Source: an uncultured Candidatus Saccharibacteria bacterium (lineage in GTDB: Bacteria; Patescibacteriota; Saccharimonadia; Saccharimonadales; Saccharimonadaceae). Taken from it: 31,346 bases of DNA. The position numbers were made by a program, and so were the translations under genes. This document shows positions 8,315-16,849 of the stretch, in pieces; within the stretch, counting starts at the first letter, position 1, and every line of letters starts with the position of its first letter. The notes beneath the pieces are model-generated. The model was not told where the DNA came from. It saw nothing but the letters and a program-made list of their open reading frames with translations, and did no database searches. Location: contig CAMYBM010000005.1 in NCBI GenBank assembly GCA_947253995.1, forward strand, positions 1 through 31,346. Reading direction: 5' to 3'.

Positions 8315-9388
8315 ATGCCTAAACGAGAACAGAAAGGTATGGCAGACAAAGCAGCCGATACTGCTGGCAAAAAAGCTGCCCTCGATCTGGCAATCAGCCA
8401 AATTAGCAAACAGTTTGGTGATGGTTCCATCATGAAGTTAGGCGATGCATACAAAATCAACGTCGAAACTGTGCCAAGTGGCGCACTTTCGCTCGATCTG
8501 GCGCTTGGCGGGGGCTATCCAAAAGGGCGCATTATTGAGATCTACGGGCCAGAATCATCTGGCAAAACAACACTTGCTCTCCATGCCGTAGCGGAAGTAC
8601 AAAAGCAAGGTGGTTCAGCTGCCTTTATTGATGCCGAGCATGCACTTGATCCAGTTTATGCTAATAAATTAGGCGTGAACAACACTGATTTGCTCATCTC
8701 ACAGCCAGACAATGGCGAACAGGCTCTGGAAATTGTTGAGACACTAGTACGCAGTAACGCCGTTGATATTATTGTGCTAGACTCCGTTGCTGCCCTTGTA
8801 CCACAGGCCGAAATAGATGGCGACATGGGCGACTCATTACCTGGGTTACAAGCACGACTTATGTCTCAGGCCCTGCGCAAGTTAACCGGCATTATCAACA
8901 AAAGCCATGCAACTGTAATCTTCATTAATCAGATACGTATGAAGATTGGTGTTATGTTTGGCAATCCTGAAACTACTACCGGAGGCAACGCCCTAAAGTT
9001 TTATGCCTCGCAACGATTGGATATCCGCCGCGTTGGTCAAATTAAAGCCGGAGACGAAGTTATCGGCAACCGCGTACGGGTTAAGATTGTCAAAAATAAA
9101 ATCGCGCCGCCATTTCGACAAGCTGAATTTGATATCATGTACAATGAAGGTATTTCCAAAACCGGCGATGTACTAGATCTAGCCACCGAGCATGAGGTGC
9201 TGCAAAAATCCGGTGCATTCTACAAATATAACGGTGAAACTATCGGTCAGGGGCGCGAAAATGCCAAAAAATGGCTAGCTGAGCATCCCGCCGAACTCGA
9301 AACTATCAGCCAAGCGGTACGCGATATTGTGATGCCTAAAGCCAGCGACGACGAGCCAGATCAAACTGATGCAAATCACGAAGATTAG
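8315..9388 (+). CDS. recA: Recombinase A
   Basis: RecA forms filaments on single-stranded DNA and drives homologous pairing and the SOS response. The protein has 357 residues, normal for the family. Walker [10 protein letters not shown] is at 78-86, and the core motifs [11 protein letters not shown] and [17 protein letters not shown] (loop 2 region) and [14 protein letters not shown] follow. The N-terminal lead of about 20 residues is Lys/Ala-rich and slightly longer than usual; the C-terminal tail is acidic ([13 protein letters not shown]), as expected. Start ATG 8315 is fixed by the strong Shine-Dalgarno. recX begins inside its last codons, so both are likely co-transcribed and coupled in translation. 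No LexA box is apparent, so damage control of this locus is unclear. Confidence 0.98.
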   Translation: MPKREQKGMADKAADTAGKKAALDLAISQISKQFGDGSIMKLGDAYKINVETVPSGALSLDLALGGGYPKGRIIEIYGPESSGKTTLALHAVAEVQKQGGSAAFIDAEHALDPVYANKLGVNNTDLLISQPDNGEQALEIVETLVRSNAVDIIVLDSVAALVPQAEIDGDMGDSLPGLQARLMSQALRKLTGIINKSHATVIFINQIRMKIGVMFGNPETTTGGNALKFYASQRLDIRRVGQIKAGDEVIGNRVRVKIVKNKIAPPFRQAEFDIMYNEGISKTGDVLDLATEHEVLQKSGAFYKYNGETIGQGRENAKKWLAEHPAELETISQAVRDIVMPKASDDEPDQTDANHED

Positions 9389-9965
9389 TCCCGCAGTAAA
9401 AACAGCCGGCCGTTATAATATTTACGTTGATCACAAATATAGCTTTTCACTCGATGAACTGCAACTTGTTCAGTGCGGTATTGCCAAAGGCCAAGAAATT
9501 GATGCTGACAAACTCGAAGCCCTAAAATCTGATTCAGCCTACGGCAAAAACTACATTCGTGCCATCGACCTCATTAGCCGCCGCTACCGTAGTGAACACG
9601 AAATCCGTGACTACGCGCGGCGTAAATCTTGGACGGCTGACAACACAGAGCGTGTCATCAAGCGACTTTATCAACATGGTTATCTTGATGATGCCCGCTT
9701 CGCGCAACTTTATAGCAGCAGCCGCTACCAAAGCGGACGTTACTCGCTGAAGCGCATCCGTCTCGATTTAACAAAAAAGGGCATCCGCTCAGATCTTATT
9801 AATCAAGTGCTTGCCCAATATGATGACACTACAGCACTCAATCAACTTATTGCTAAAAAACGTGCTAAATACAATGACGATCAAAAACTAACAGCTTATC
9901 TTATACGTAATGGCTTTCGCTATGACGATGTCAGGCGCGCGCTCGATCAGCTAGATACTAATTGA
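9369..9965 (+). CDS. recX: RecX, regulator of RecA
   Basis: RecX binds the RecA filament and limits its activity. The 198-residue frame overlaps the recA end by 20 nt, typical of translational coupling. The C-terminal part shows the three-helix repeats of the family: [14 protein letters not shown], then [21 protein letters not shown], then [14 protein letters not shown]. The N-terminal 60 residues look like the small beta-rich domain seen in many CPR and Firmicutes RecX proteins ([20 protein letters not shown]). It ends in TGA and overlaps the convergent PRC-barrel gene by 8 nt. The context directly after recA makes the call firm. Confidence 0.93.
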   Translation: MQITKISPAVKTAGRYNIYVDHKYSFSLDELQLVQCGIAKGQEIDADKLEALKSDSAYGKNYIRAIDLISRRYRSEHEIRDYARRKSWTADNTERVIKRLYQHGYLDDARFAQLYSSSRYQSGRYSLKRIRLDLTKKGIRSDLINQVLAQYDDTTALNQLIAKKRAKYNDDQKLTAYLIRNGFRYDDVRRALDQLDTN

Positions 9966-10509
9966 CCCGACAGCGAAAAGGGTTATCTGTAGCCGGGTCA
10001 AAAGCGCGATGATTTATGCCAAAGGCAGCTGATCGTGCTACTTGTACTGTTGGCGCATCAACGATGACGTAACGATCACTAATTTCAACAATTTGGTCGC
10101 GCCCGATGTACAATTCATCACCACAGCCAAAAAGTCCAGTGTGTGTAATAATATGATCAATTTCGCCAGTAGCAACATCAATGCTGTAATTAACAATCAC
10201 GCCTAAACGGCGGTGATGCCTGTCGCGCACCCTTAAGCCAATAAGCTTAAACCGGTATTGCCTAATAGCTTTTAGGCGCACGATTGAATCACGATCAACT
10301 AGCGCTGAGTCGTCATCCACCACAATTCCACGAGAGCTAACTTCACGTAAATCGCGCCAAACTATAATAGTTTTACGCCCCCGCAAAGTTAATGCTACAA
10401 TTTTCAGTTCATTTGGATCAATAATCAAGCTATCTATCCGTGCCAAAACGTCGCCTGTTTGCAAACTATGAACCAAATTGCCGATTAAAGCATTCTGCTC
10501 AATTGTCAT
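9958..10509 (-). CDS. PRC-barrel domain protein (two barrels)
   Basis: 183 residues with two PRC-barrel-like halves. The first (residues about 5-75) has NLVHSLQTGDVLARIDSLII and IIVWRDLREV; the second (about 85-170) has KLIGLRVRDRHHRRLGVIV, DVATGEIDHIIT and LYIGRDQIVEISDRYVIVD. PRC barrels are small beta domains found in RimM, photosynthetic reaction centre H subunits and many stand-alone proteins. RimM itself has an extra N-terminal domain that is absent here, so I do not call it RimM. No membrane segment or signal peptide is seen. It has its own extended -10 (TGTTATAAT) 6 nt before the ATG, lies 7 nt after the truB stop, and converges on recX with an 8-nt overlap. The exact role is unknown. 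Confidence 0.8.
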   Translation of the reverse strand: MTIEQNALIGNLVHSLQTGDVLARIDSLIIDPNELKIVALTLRGRKTIIVWRDLREVSSRGIVVDDDSALVDRDSIVRLKAIRQYRFKLIGLRVRDRHHRRLGVIVNYSIDVATGEIDHIITHTGLFGCGDELYIGRDQIVEISDRYVIVDAPTVQVARSAAFGINHRAFDPATDNPFRCRVN

Positions 10510-10515
10510 AAGCTA

Positions 10516-10524
10516 ATTATAACA
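10516..10524 (-). promoter_or_regulatory. Extended -10, leaderless PRC-barrel gene
   Basis: TGTTATAAT on the minus strand, then TAGCTT and the ATG: a 6-nt gap and no Shine-Dalgarno. It sits across the end of truB. Confidence 0.7.
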
Positions 10525-11176
10525 CATACCGGTCTAACGTAACGGCGTCAGCCACACTCCATTGACCGATAGTCAAGCGGCGTAACTCTGTAGTATAAGC
10601 ACCAGTGCCAAGAATATCACCCAAATCAGCCGCTAACGAACGAATATATGTGCCACTACTGACATGGACCTGCACTTTAACGTAAGGGTAAACGTACTCC
10701 ATAATATCCAACTGATAAATCACTACGCGACGTGGCGGGATAACAACGGCTTTATCTTGCCGTGCCAACTGGTAAGCGCGGCGCCCATTTACCTTAATTG
10801 CGCTAAAAGCCGGCGGCGTCTGCATAATTTCACCGGTTAATTGCCGCGCGGCACGCCTCAGCTCACTTAAAGTTGGCTGATGGTCGGCAACCTTTGTAAT
10901 AATACCTTCAGGATCACCCGTGCTTGATACTTCGCCAAGCTTAAACGTAGCAACGTAAGTCTTATCTAGCTTGGTATAATCGGCTGCGCGTTTTGTCATT
11001 TTGCCAGTGACAACGATCAACAGTCCCGTCGCGAATGGGTCCAACGTACCACAATGCCCTACTTTGACTCGATGGCCAGCTTGCTGGCTCAAATAATATC
11101 GAACACGAGAAACACAGCCAAAAGACGTTATGCCTGTAGGCTTATCCAATAGAATAACCTGGTCAAACTGACACAT
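10517..11176 (-). CDS. truB: tRNA pseudouridine-55 synthase TruB
   Basis: TruB makes pseudouridine 55 in the T-loop of tRNAs. The 219-residue protein has the family start LLDKPTGITSF (residues 9-19) and motif VGHCGTLDPFATGLL, in which Asp46 is the catalytic residue. Also seen are TYVATFKLGEVSSTGDPEG, QTPPAFSAIKVNGRRAY and SSGTYIRSLAADLG. It is shorter than the usual 300 or so residues because the C-terminal PUA-like RNA-binding domain is missing, as in many small genomes. It starts with ATG 11176, one base after the stop of the DHH-like gene. A -10-like TGATACCAT stands 6 nt before it, within the end of the upstream gene. It could be both co-transcribed and separately initiated. Confidence 0.95.
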   Translation of the reverse strand: MCQFDQVILLDKPTGITSFGCVSRVRYYLSQQAGHRVKVGHCGTLDPFATGLLIVVTGKMTKRAADYTKLDKTYVATFKLGEVSSTGDPEGIITKVADHQPTLSELRRAARQLTGEIMQTPPAFSAIKVNGRRAYQLARQDKAVVIPPRRVVIYQLDIMEYVYPYVKVQVHVSSGTYIRSLAADLGDILGTGAYTTELRRLTIGQWSVADAVTLDRYVL

Positions 11177-11177
11177 A

Positions 11178-12749
11178 CTACGATGGTATCACAAATTGGC
11201 TAGGATCCGTCGCTGGCGGTGTAACTGATGCTGCGTGAACGACAGGCTCGGTATCATTGAGATTTGCCTCTTGGTTAGCTGAAACCTGGGATGGTGCTAC
11301 TGCGGCAGGATTACCTAGCTCTACGCTTTCCGGTGGCATTGGCGGCAAGGGCATACTTGCGCTAAATGCTGGCACTGGGCGATCAATAAACTTGGCTTGA
11401 TGCTGGGCGCTATTAAGTGGTTGAACCAAATTCGCTGGCTGGACAAAAGCATTAGCTGACGGAAGCGGCTGAGTTGGCGCCGGCATTACTTCAGGCTGAG
11501 GCTGCGGCTGAGTTGGCGCCGGCATTACTTCAGGCTGCGGCATTGGCTGAGTTGGCGCCGGAGTTGCCTCGGGCTGAGGCTGCGGCTTCGGAGTAGCTGG
11601 TGCCACAGGTAGCTCATCTTGACCAGACTTTGGCAATGGCTCTGGCTCCAAAACAGCAACTGGCTGACTACTGGCAAGTTGACTATTTGCCTCGGCTAAA
11701 GCCTGGCTAACTTGATTGTTGTTGACCTCGCGCCGCTTTAACTCAAGTAACTGGTCAATACGCGATGACTGGTCGATCGCTGGATTGATTGTCTCCTCTG
11801 GAGCAACTGGTGCAACCCCAGCCAGAGTTGAACCATCGTATTGATCATCTACCGTTATCGTATCATTATCTTCGAGCTGCATTGAAGCATCATGATCATT
11901 TTTTTCATCGTCTTTTACCTCTGTAAACTCATTTTTACGATCATAAACGCTCGCCGTCGCTAAATTGTCATCTACAAGCGTAGGATCATCATAATGATCA
12001 AATTGCGCAGCAATCAAACGCTGATTAGCTCCTAGTTGCATTAGTTCGGAAGCCAATGCCATTACAGCGGCAGTCGTTGCACTATTGCGGAACCGATCAG
12101 TAGCCGAAATCACACCAGTCAACAATGCCGTAGCAGTACCGGCATCAATCAACGTATTGATATGAGCGTTCAACGATTTTGCTAGCTGGGCGATCATTTC
12201 TGAGTAGCAAGTTTCGCCCTGCCCTTGCCAACTAATAGACCCCAACCTATCTTGATCGCTGCCCAGGTTAATCGTAGCTGTAATCGCATCATGAAAAATC
12301 TTACCGTGCGAAGCAATCGCTTGGTCGAGATCGGCACGATTAGTTGCGCCGATAGCAATAATCAATTCAACATTAAAGTTTCCGTCCTCAAAGGTAATAT
12401 CGTCCGATGTAATTTTCTTGCGATACGGCGTAATATAAACTTTGACAAAATCACCATCTGGATTAACGCGAAGTCGTTTTGCCTTATCCTTGCTGAGCGA
12501 GATAATAAAGTCGCGTAAACTATCCGCGGTATTATCAAAGGTCTTTTCTGGCTCCAAAAAATTAATACTGCCTGGGATTTGCCCACTGAAAACAGCGACG
12601 GCGCGCTTGTCTAACTTATTAATGATCATCGTCAATGCCAAAGCTGACGTTAGTTCATCAATGCTTGGGTTCTTCGATACTGTAATCAGAACACTGTTAA
12701 CTCGCTGTAATTTATCAACTAATTGCTTGATTATTTGTTTTTGATCCAT
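11178..12749 (-). CDS. DHH-like protein without catalytic motifs, Pro-rich tail
   Basis: 523 residues in two parts. Residues 1 to about 260 follow the plan of DHH phosphoesterases (NrnA/RecJ type), but every metal-binding motif seems altered: NPSIDE at 27-32 where the family has NPDGDA, IGATN at 133-137 where an Asp is expected, NLGSDQDR at 161-168 in place of the DHH motif, and GVISATDRFRNS near 212-223 where the family has an Asp-Thr pair. The fold call is from residue pattern only. The rest is low-complexity: acidic near 275-305, then Pro/Gln/Ala-rich with three 13-residue repeats. A Shine-Dalgarno-like GGGAG precedes ATG 12749 by about 8 nt. It is followed by truB one base later, and DHH proteins often neighbour truB. 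Probably a pseudoenzyme or binding or scaffold protein; function unknown. Confidence 0.7.
   Translation of the reverse strand: MDQKQIIKQLVDKLQRVNSVLITVSKNPSIDELTSALALTMIINKLDKRAVAVFSGQIPGSINFLEPEKTFDNTADSLRDFIISLSKDKAKRLRVNPDGDFVKVYITPYRKKITSDDITFEDGNFNVELIIAIGATNRADLDQAIASHGKIFHDAITATINLGSDQDRLGSISWQGQGETCYSEMIAQLAKSLNAHINTLIDAGTATALLTGVISATDRFRNSATTAAVMALASELMQLGANQRLIAAQFDHYDDPTLVDDNLATASVYDRKNEFTEVKDDEKNDHDASMQLEDNDTITVDDQYDGSTLAGVAPVAPEETINPAIDQSSRIDQLLELKRREVNNNQVSQALAEANSQLASSQPVAVLEPEPLPKSGQDELPVAPATPKPQPQPEATPAPTQPMPQPEVMPAPTQPQPQPEVMPAPTQPLPSANAFVQPANLVQPLNSAQHQAKFIDRPVPAFSASMPLPPMPPESVELGNPAAVAPSQVSANQEANLNDTEPVVHAASVTPPATDPSQFVIPS
11183..11191 (-). promoter_or_regulatory. Possible extended -10 before truB
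   Basis: TGATACCAT on the minus strand, 6 nt before the ATG and inside the last codons of the upstream gene. The match to TATAAT is only moderate, but the spacing fits the window-wide pattern. Confidence 0.45.
11471..11587 (-). repeat. Three 39-bp tandem repeats in the Pro-rich tail
   Basis: The word GAGTTGGCGCCGG begins at 11471 and 11510, with GAGTTGGCGCCG again at 11549, so the period is 39 bp. Each unit encodes 13 residues, consensus QPEVMPAPTQPQP. Copies 1 and 2 in plus order are nearly identical; the third has diverged. Confidence 0.85.
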
Positions 12750-12784
12750 TTTTGTTCTCCCTATATAGGATATATAGCATCATT

Positions 12785-13204
12785 TTAACACGAAAAATTC
12801 TTCATTTCAACCTTACGCCCTTGATTCGGCAGATAATCAATATCAATTACGATATGATCTGGTGGCAAACAATTTTGTACCGTCTCGCCCCACTCGATAA
12901 CAGTTACTGCTTTAGGATCAGTTAAGGTTTCGGACAGCTCAAGCGCCATGATGCCGGCATCCGGCAAACGGTAAAAATCATAGTGATTAAGCGTCAAGCC
13001 GTTACGGGCGGCGTAGCGGCAACTAATTGTAAAACTTGGTGACTGTACCGTCTCATGAATACCCAAACCACGCGCTATTCCGTGTGTCAATGTAGTTTTA
13101 CCCGCCCCGACATCGCCAATTAGTTCAATAATTTCTCCACCATTCAACTTGGCACCGATTCGTTCGCCCAAACGTTCCATGTCCTGCTCTGTCTGTATAA
13201 TCAT
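12785..13204 (-). CDS. tsaE: TsaE, ATPase of t6A tRNA modification
   Basis: TsaE is the P-loop ATPase that resets the TsaB-TsaD complex in t6A synthesis. The 139-residue protein has Walker A GDVGAGKTTLTHGIARGLG near residues 30-48, the switch-like QSPSFTISCRYA, the family motif HYDFYRL, and the Walker-B-like VTVIEWGE with its conserved tryptophan. Length is normal. It works with the short TsaB encoded at 7862-8245. The -10 box TGGTAGAAT ends 6 nt before ATG 13204 and no Shine-Dalgarno is present. The next gene in the same direction starts 35 nt after its stop. Confidence 0.96.
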   Translation of the reverse strand: MIIQTEQDMERLGERIGAKLNGGEIIELIGDVGAGKTTLTHGIARGLGIHETVQSPSFTISCRYAARNGLTLNHYDFYRLPDAGIMALELSETLTDPKAVTVIEWGETVQNCLPPDHIVIDIDYLPNQGRKVEMKNFSC

Positions 13205-13210
13205 AATTCT

Positions 13211-13219
13211 ATTCTACCA
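13211..13219 (-). promoter_or_regulatory. Extended -10, leaderless tsaE
   Basis: TGGTAGAAT on the minus strand, then AGAATT and ATG. The stretch AATAGAATTATGAT also occurs at the ruvA start. Confidence 0.65.
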
Positions 13220-13268
13220 TTTTATAAACGCTTAAGCTTGTGCTAAGATAGTGCTAGAGGGTTTGGGT

Positions 13269-14714
13269 ATGCTATTTATCGTCATTGTCACAGCTATTAC
13301 AACTTTATTCCTACCAGCAGTGGCACATGCAACAATTGACAACCCAGCAACTAATACCAGCGACAATATCGTAATTAGCGAAATCGCGCCGAGCACAACA
13401 GGCAAAGGTTTTATTGAATTCTACAATAATAGTACACAAACTAGTTACGGCTGGCATAATTTCTTTTTTAATCCCCATATGTTAGGGATTGATAACTTTC
13501 CAAATATTACCCTACCACCAATCTACGGTCTTAGTAGCCTAAAGCCACACGGTACAGCAGCCGTTACGCTAGACCAAATTTGGCTATGGGCAATACTGCG
13601 CTATTTTGAATTTTTCAACAATGATGCGCTTAATGAGGTCAGTGATGCGCTCGATGAGCAACCGGGCTATTCATATCAGCGCTGTTTGACCCGAGACCAA
13701 GATGGCAATGCCTTAATTAGTGATCGTTTTTACTACGCCAAGTCTACCCGCGACAAGCAAATTGACTGCAGTGAAATAAAACTCTACGACCCTAAAATCT
13801 TTGATGCACCCAATACCTGCAAAGGCCTTAAATTTAACGAAATTATGACCAATGCACCAACCGAACAGCAGTTCGTCGAAGTTAAAAATATCGGCACCGA
13901 GCCAGTTGATTTGTCTACTTGCTATCTTACAACCAACCAAGATTGGTATAATGCCATAGCTCTTGGCGAAACTACTTTGCAACCAGGCGAATTTTATGCT
14001 GCCGGTTTCCCTTACGATGAAACCGATCCAAGCAGTCATTACTTATCGCCCACTAGTGGGCATCTGCGCATTTTAACTTCAAATCACCACGCCTTAGTTG
14101 ATGAACTAACTTACACCAAGCAAAAGCCTGACACGGCACTAGCACTCGACGACACCAATCATTGGCAATACACTACGCTGCTAACTCCAGGCAAAGCAAA
14201 TGATTTTAGCCAACCAGCCAAACAGCCAGCACCAAGCCAAAAAATAAGCCAGAAAGATCCTAAAATCAAGCAGTCGCCAGCACCCAAACCTCAACCCACC
14301 CTAACTAAACCTCAACTATTGCCAACTCGGCTAACTACACATAGACCAACGCTATCCCTTCGTCAGCCAAAATTATCAGCGCGATCGTTGCTTAGCACTA
14401 GAAAAACACCAAAAAGCTGTCCAGATGGCTATATCTTAAACCCTGATAGCAACCGCTGTAACAAGGTCACGCCTGCTAAGACAAAAAAGACCAACGCCGC
14501 AAATGACACGCCAGCTCCTGAAAAAACTGCCGTTAGTAATCAAGTGGATTATAGCGTTGTATGTCTACTGGGCGGACTTGGCATTATTGCGCTATTACTC
14601 GTTGGTTATCAAATAGCCAGCGCCAAGCAAGCAGAGAAGCAGAGGCGGCAAGCCCTCACCCTAACAGACACCAGAACTAAGCCTCAGGACCTGCCAACCG
14701 TTCCATTTAAATAG
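13269..14714 (+). CDS. Membrane-anchored lamin-tail-domain-like surface protein
   Basis: I start at ATG 13269 because AGAGGG lies 8 nt upstream and the product then opens with a clean signal peptide (MLFIVIVTAITTLFLPAVAHA). An in-frame GTG at 13251 is the alternative. Two stretches look like lamin-tail (LTD) beta domains: NIVISEIAPSTTGKGFIEFYN near the N-terminus, and LKFNEIMTNAPTEQQFVEV with LQPGEFYAAGFPYDE in the middle. A Pro/Lys/Gln-rich linker of about 90 residues follows, then a short Cys pair motif (CPDGYILNPDSNRC), then a C-terminal membrane helix (VCLLGGLGIIALLLVGYQIA) and a basic tail. The layout is an outside-facing domain tethered to the membrane. LTDs in bacteria occur in secreted nucleases and surface proteins; no catalytic domain is recognised here. 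It is followed by ruvC but unrelated to it. Confidence 0.8.
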   Translation: MLFIVIVTAITTLFLPAVAHATIDNPATNTSDNIVISEIAPSTTGKGFIEFYNNSTQTSYGWHNFFFNPHMLGIDNFPNITLPPIYGLSSLKPHGTAAVTLDQIWLWAILRYFEFFNNDALNEVSDALDEQPGYSYQRCLTRDQDGNALISDRFYYAKSTRDKQIDCSEIKLYDPKIFDAPNTCKGLKFNEIMTNAPTEQQFVEVKNIGTEPVDLSTCYLTTNQDWYNAIALGETTLQPGEFYAAGFPYDETDPSSHYLSPTSGHLRILTSNHHALVDELTYTKQKPDTALALDDTNHWQYTTLLTPGKANDFSQPAKQPAPSQKISQKDPKIKQSPAPKPQPTLTKPQLLPTRLTTHRPTLSLRQPKLSARSLLSTRKTPKSCPDGYILNPDSNRCNKVTPAKTKKTNAANDTPAPEKTAVSNQVDYSVVCLLGGLGIIALLLVGYQIASAKQAEKQRRQALTLTDTRTKPQDLPTVPFK

Positions 14715-14720
14715 TACAAT
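14715..14720 (+). promoter_or_regulatory. -10 box, leaderless ruvC
   Basis: TACAAT, then AGTGTT and ATG 14727. The 15-bp word TACAATAGTGTTATG is identical at the ruvB start. It overlaps the stop of the upstream gene. Confidence 0.65.
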
Positions 14721-14726
14721 AGTGTT

Positions 14727-15227
14727 ATGCGCATTCTTGGAATTGATCCTGGTACTGGCATTTTAGGCTTTGGCGTTATCGATGTCCCACAACATAAGAC
14801 ACCAGTAATGTTAGATGGTGGCGTAGTTGCAACACCGGCACACACCCCGCTACATGTTCGTTTAGTCGATATCTATGACTCGCTAAGTAATATTATCGAA
14901 CAAACCAAGCCCGATTGTGTGGCCATTGAGGGACTATACTTTAACCGCAATATTACAACCGCTATCTCAGTAGCTGAAGCGCGCGGCGTAGTTATCTTAG
15001 TGGCAACACAGCATAACTTACCCTGCTTTACTTATACTCCGCTCCAGATTAAACAAACTTTAACTGGCTATGGCCGTGCCGAAAAAAAGCAGATGATGGA
15101 GATGGTACGCCTCCAACTCAATCTAAAGACGGTGCCAAAGCCTGACGACGCGGCAGACGCCTTAGCTGCAGCACTAACGCATTACTATATGACACACCGT
15201 GATCGACTAACAAATAGAGTAAAATAG
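14727..15227 (+). CDS. ruvC: Holliday junction resolvase RuvC
   Basis: RuvC cuts Holliday junctions with the RuvAB motor. The 166-residue protein has the RNase-H-like acidic residues in place: Asp7 in ILGIDPGT, Glu68 in AIEGLYFNRN, and the C-terminal cluster in KPDDAADALAAALTH around 140-144. Length is typical. It lies directly before ruvA and ruvB in the classic ruvCAB order. No Shine-Dalgarno is seen; a -10 box TACAAT ends 6 nt before the ATG. The gene's last codons carry the -10 of ruvA, so the three genes may each start their own leaderless mRNA. Confidence 0.97.
   Translation: MRILGIDPGTGILGFGVIDVPQHKTPVMLDGGVVATPAHTPLHVRLVDIYDSLSNIIEQTKPDCVAIEGLYFNRNITTAISVAEARGVVILVATQHNLPCFTYTPLQIKQTLTGYGRAEKKQMMEMVRLQLNLKTVPKPDDAADALAAALTHYYMTHRDRLTNRVK
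15220..15225 (+). promoter_or_regulatory. -10 box, leaderless ruvA, inside the ruvC end
   Basis: TAAAAT overlaps the last codons and stop of ruvC; AGAATT then separates it from ATG 15232. It shares AATAGAATTATGAT with tsaE. Confidence 0.5.
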
Positions 15228-15231
15228 AATT

Positions 15232-15792
15232 ATGATAGCATATATCAAAGGTACCGTCATCGAAAAAGACCCTCACTCATTAGTCGTTGACAATAACGGT
15301 CTCGGCTATGAAATTTTCGTACCAACTTATACTAGCGAAGCAGCCGCAATTGGGCATGAGACAAAACTTTACGTTTATCATTCCGTCAAAGAGACTGCGG
15401 AGGAATTGTATGGATTTGCCAGCCTAGCGGCTAAACGCTTGTTTGAATTGCTAATCTCAGTACAAGGCGTTGGCCCTAAGGCTGCACTAGCCATCTTGTC
15501 GCTTGACCAAAGTAACGTTATTTGTAATGCGATCAGTAGCTCAGACAGTGGCTTTATTGCACATGCTAGCGGCGTGGGCAAAAAGACAGCCGAACGGGTC
15601 GTTGTCGATTTGCACGATAAAGTTGGTGGCGACGCCACTGCTAACGCAACACAAACTGTTATCGGCAGCGAGGCGCTCGACGCCTTGATCGCTCTAGGAT
15701 TTACGCTCGCGGACGCCAGTGCTCTACTACAGAATGTGCCACACGACCTGCCGACCAGCGAACAAGTTCGACTAGCACTTAAACAGCGTTAA
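15232..15792 (+). CDS. ruvA: Holliday junction helicase subunit RuvA
   Basis: RuvA binds the four-way junction and loads RuvB. The 186-residue protein shows the N-terminal OB fold (MIAYIKGTVIEKDPHSLVVD, GLGYEIFVP, LYVYHSVKETAEELYGF), then two helix-hairpin-helix motifs (VQGVGPKAALAIL and ASGVGKKTAERVVVDL). The C-terminal RuvB-contacting domain is EALDALIALGFTLADASALL. Length is slightly below the usual 200. It starts 4 nt after the ruvC stop, with no Shine-Dalgarno. Confidence 0.97.
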   Translation: MIAYIKGTVIEKDPHSLVVDNNGLGYEIFVPTYTSEAAAIGHETKLYVYHSVKETAEELYGFASLAAKRLFELLISVQGVGPKAALAILSLDQSNVICNAISSSDSGFIAHASGVGKKTAERVVVDLHDKVGGDATANATQTVIGSEALDALIALGFTLADASALLQNVPHDLPTSEQVRLALKQR

Positions 15793-15799
15793 GTAATAA

Positions 15800-15808
15800 T
15801 GTTACAAT
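15800..15808 (+). promoter_or_regulatory. Extended -10, leaderless ruvB
   Basis: TGTTACAAT, then AGTGTT and ATG 15815. The word TACAATAGTGTTATG is the same as at ruvC. Confidence 0.65.
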
Positions 15809-15814
15809 AGTGTT

Positions 15815-16837
15815 ATGGGGATTCAACGTCTTGTAGAACCAACTACGCCAGCACCAGACACGCCAGAGTCAAATGACGAACTAAAAAATGAGCTTACACT
15901 GCGGCCGCAAACCTTCGCCGATTACATCGGGCAGCCACGCATGAAACGTAATCTTACCTTGGCAATTGCAGCTGCAAAGCAACGTGGGGAGCCAATTGAC
16001 CATGTTCTACTTTATGGCCCACCGGGGCTGGGCAAAACTACTATGGCTGGAGTAATTGCCAATGAGATGGGTACTGGGCTGCGCGTTACTTCTGGTCCGG
16101 CAATCGAACGCGCTGGTGACCTAGCGAGTATTCTAACCAACTTACAGGATAATGATATTCTGTTTATCGACGAAATTCATCGCCTCTCGCGCTCGGTTGA
16201 AGAAATTCTATATTCAGCCATGGAGGACTTTAAGCTTGATATTGTCATTGGCAAAGGCCCTGCCGCTCGTAGTGTTCGGCTTGATCTACCGCATTTTACT
16301 GTTATTGGCGCAACTACGCGCACAGGGAGTCTAGCTGCACCACTGCGCGACCGTTTCGGACACCTCTTTCACCTTGAATTTTATAGCGATGATGATATCA
16401 CTAAAATTATTCAACGTAGCGCCCAAATTCTCAATGCTAACATCACCGATACAGCAGCACGTATATTAGCACAACGTTCGCGGCAAACACCGCGCATTGC
16501 CAACCGATTACTGAAACGAGTGCGCGATTATGCCGAGATCCACCACAATGGCGAGATAGATCAATCAGCCGTAGCTGACGCGCTTAAACTACTTGAGATC
16601 GACAATCTTGGTCTCGACCCGGCCGACCGACAGATGATAGCCAAGATGTATCAAAACTACCGTGACCACCCTGTTGGCCTCAACACCATTGCTGCATTGA
16701 CAGGCGACGAAGCATCGACTATCGAAGATTTTTATGAACCGTATTTGCTGCAGATTGGCTTTATTGAACGAACGCCACGCGGGCGGATCGTTACCAATCG
16801 CGCTATTGAACATCTTAAAAAAATGGGTTGTTTATAA
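15815..16837 (+). CDS. ruvB: Holliday junction ATPase RuvB
   Basis: RuvB is the hexameric AAA+ motor of branch migration. The 340-residue protein starts the conserved part at [13 protein letters not shown] and has Walker [10 protein letters not shown] at 68-76, Walker [10 protein letters not shown] with the DEIH box at 119-122, sensor 1 [18 protein letters not shown], and the C-terminal winged helix ending in [17 protein letters not shown]. All catalytic parts are intact. It lies 22 nt after ruvA. A PH-domain gene follows 12 nt after its stop. Confidence 0.98.
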   Translation: MGIQRLVEPTTPAPDTPESNDELKNELTLRPQTFADYIGQPRMKRNLTLAIAAAKQRGEPIDHVLLYGPPGLGKTTMAGVIANEMGTGLRVTSGPAIERAGDLASILTNLQDNDILFIDEIHRLSRSVEEILYSAMEDFKLDIVIGKGPAARSVRLDLPHFTVIGATTRTGSLAAPLRDRFGHLFHLEFYSDDDITKIIQRSAQILNANITDTAARILAQRSRQTPRIANRLLKRVRDYAEIHHNGEIDQSAVADALKLLEIDNLGLDPADRQMIAKMYQNYRDHPVGLNTIAALTGDEASTIEDFYEPYLLQIGFIERTPRGRIVTNRAIEHLKKMGCL

Positions 16838-16849
16838 TAAAATATATTT

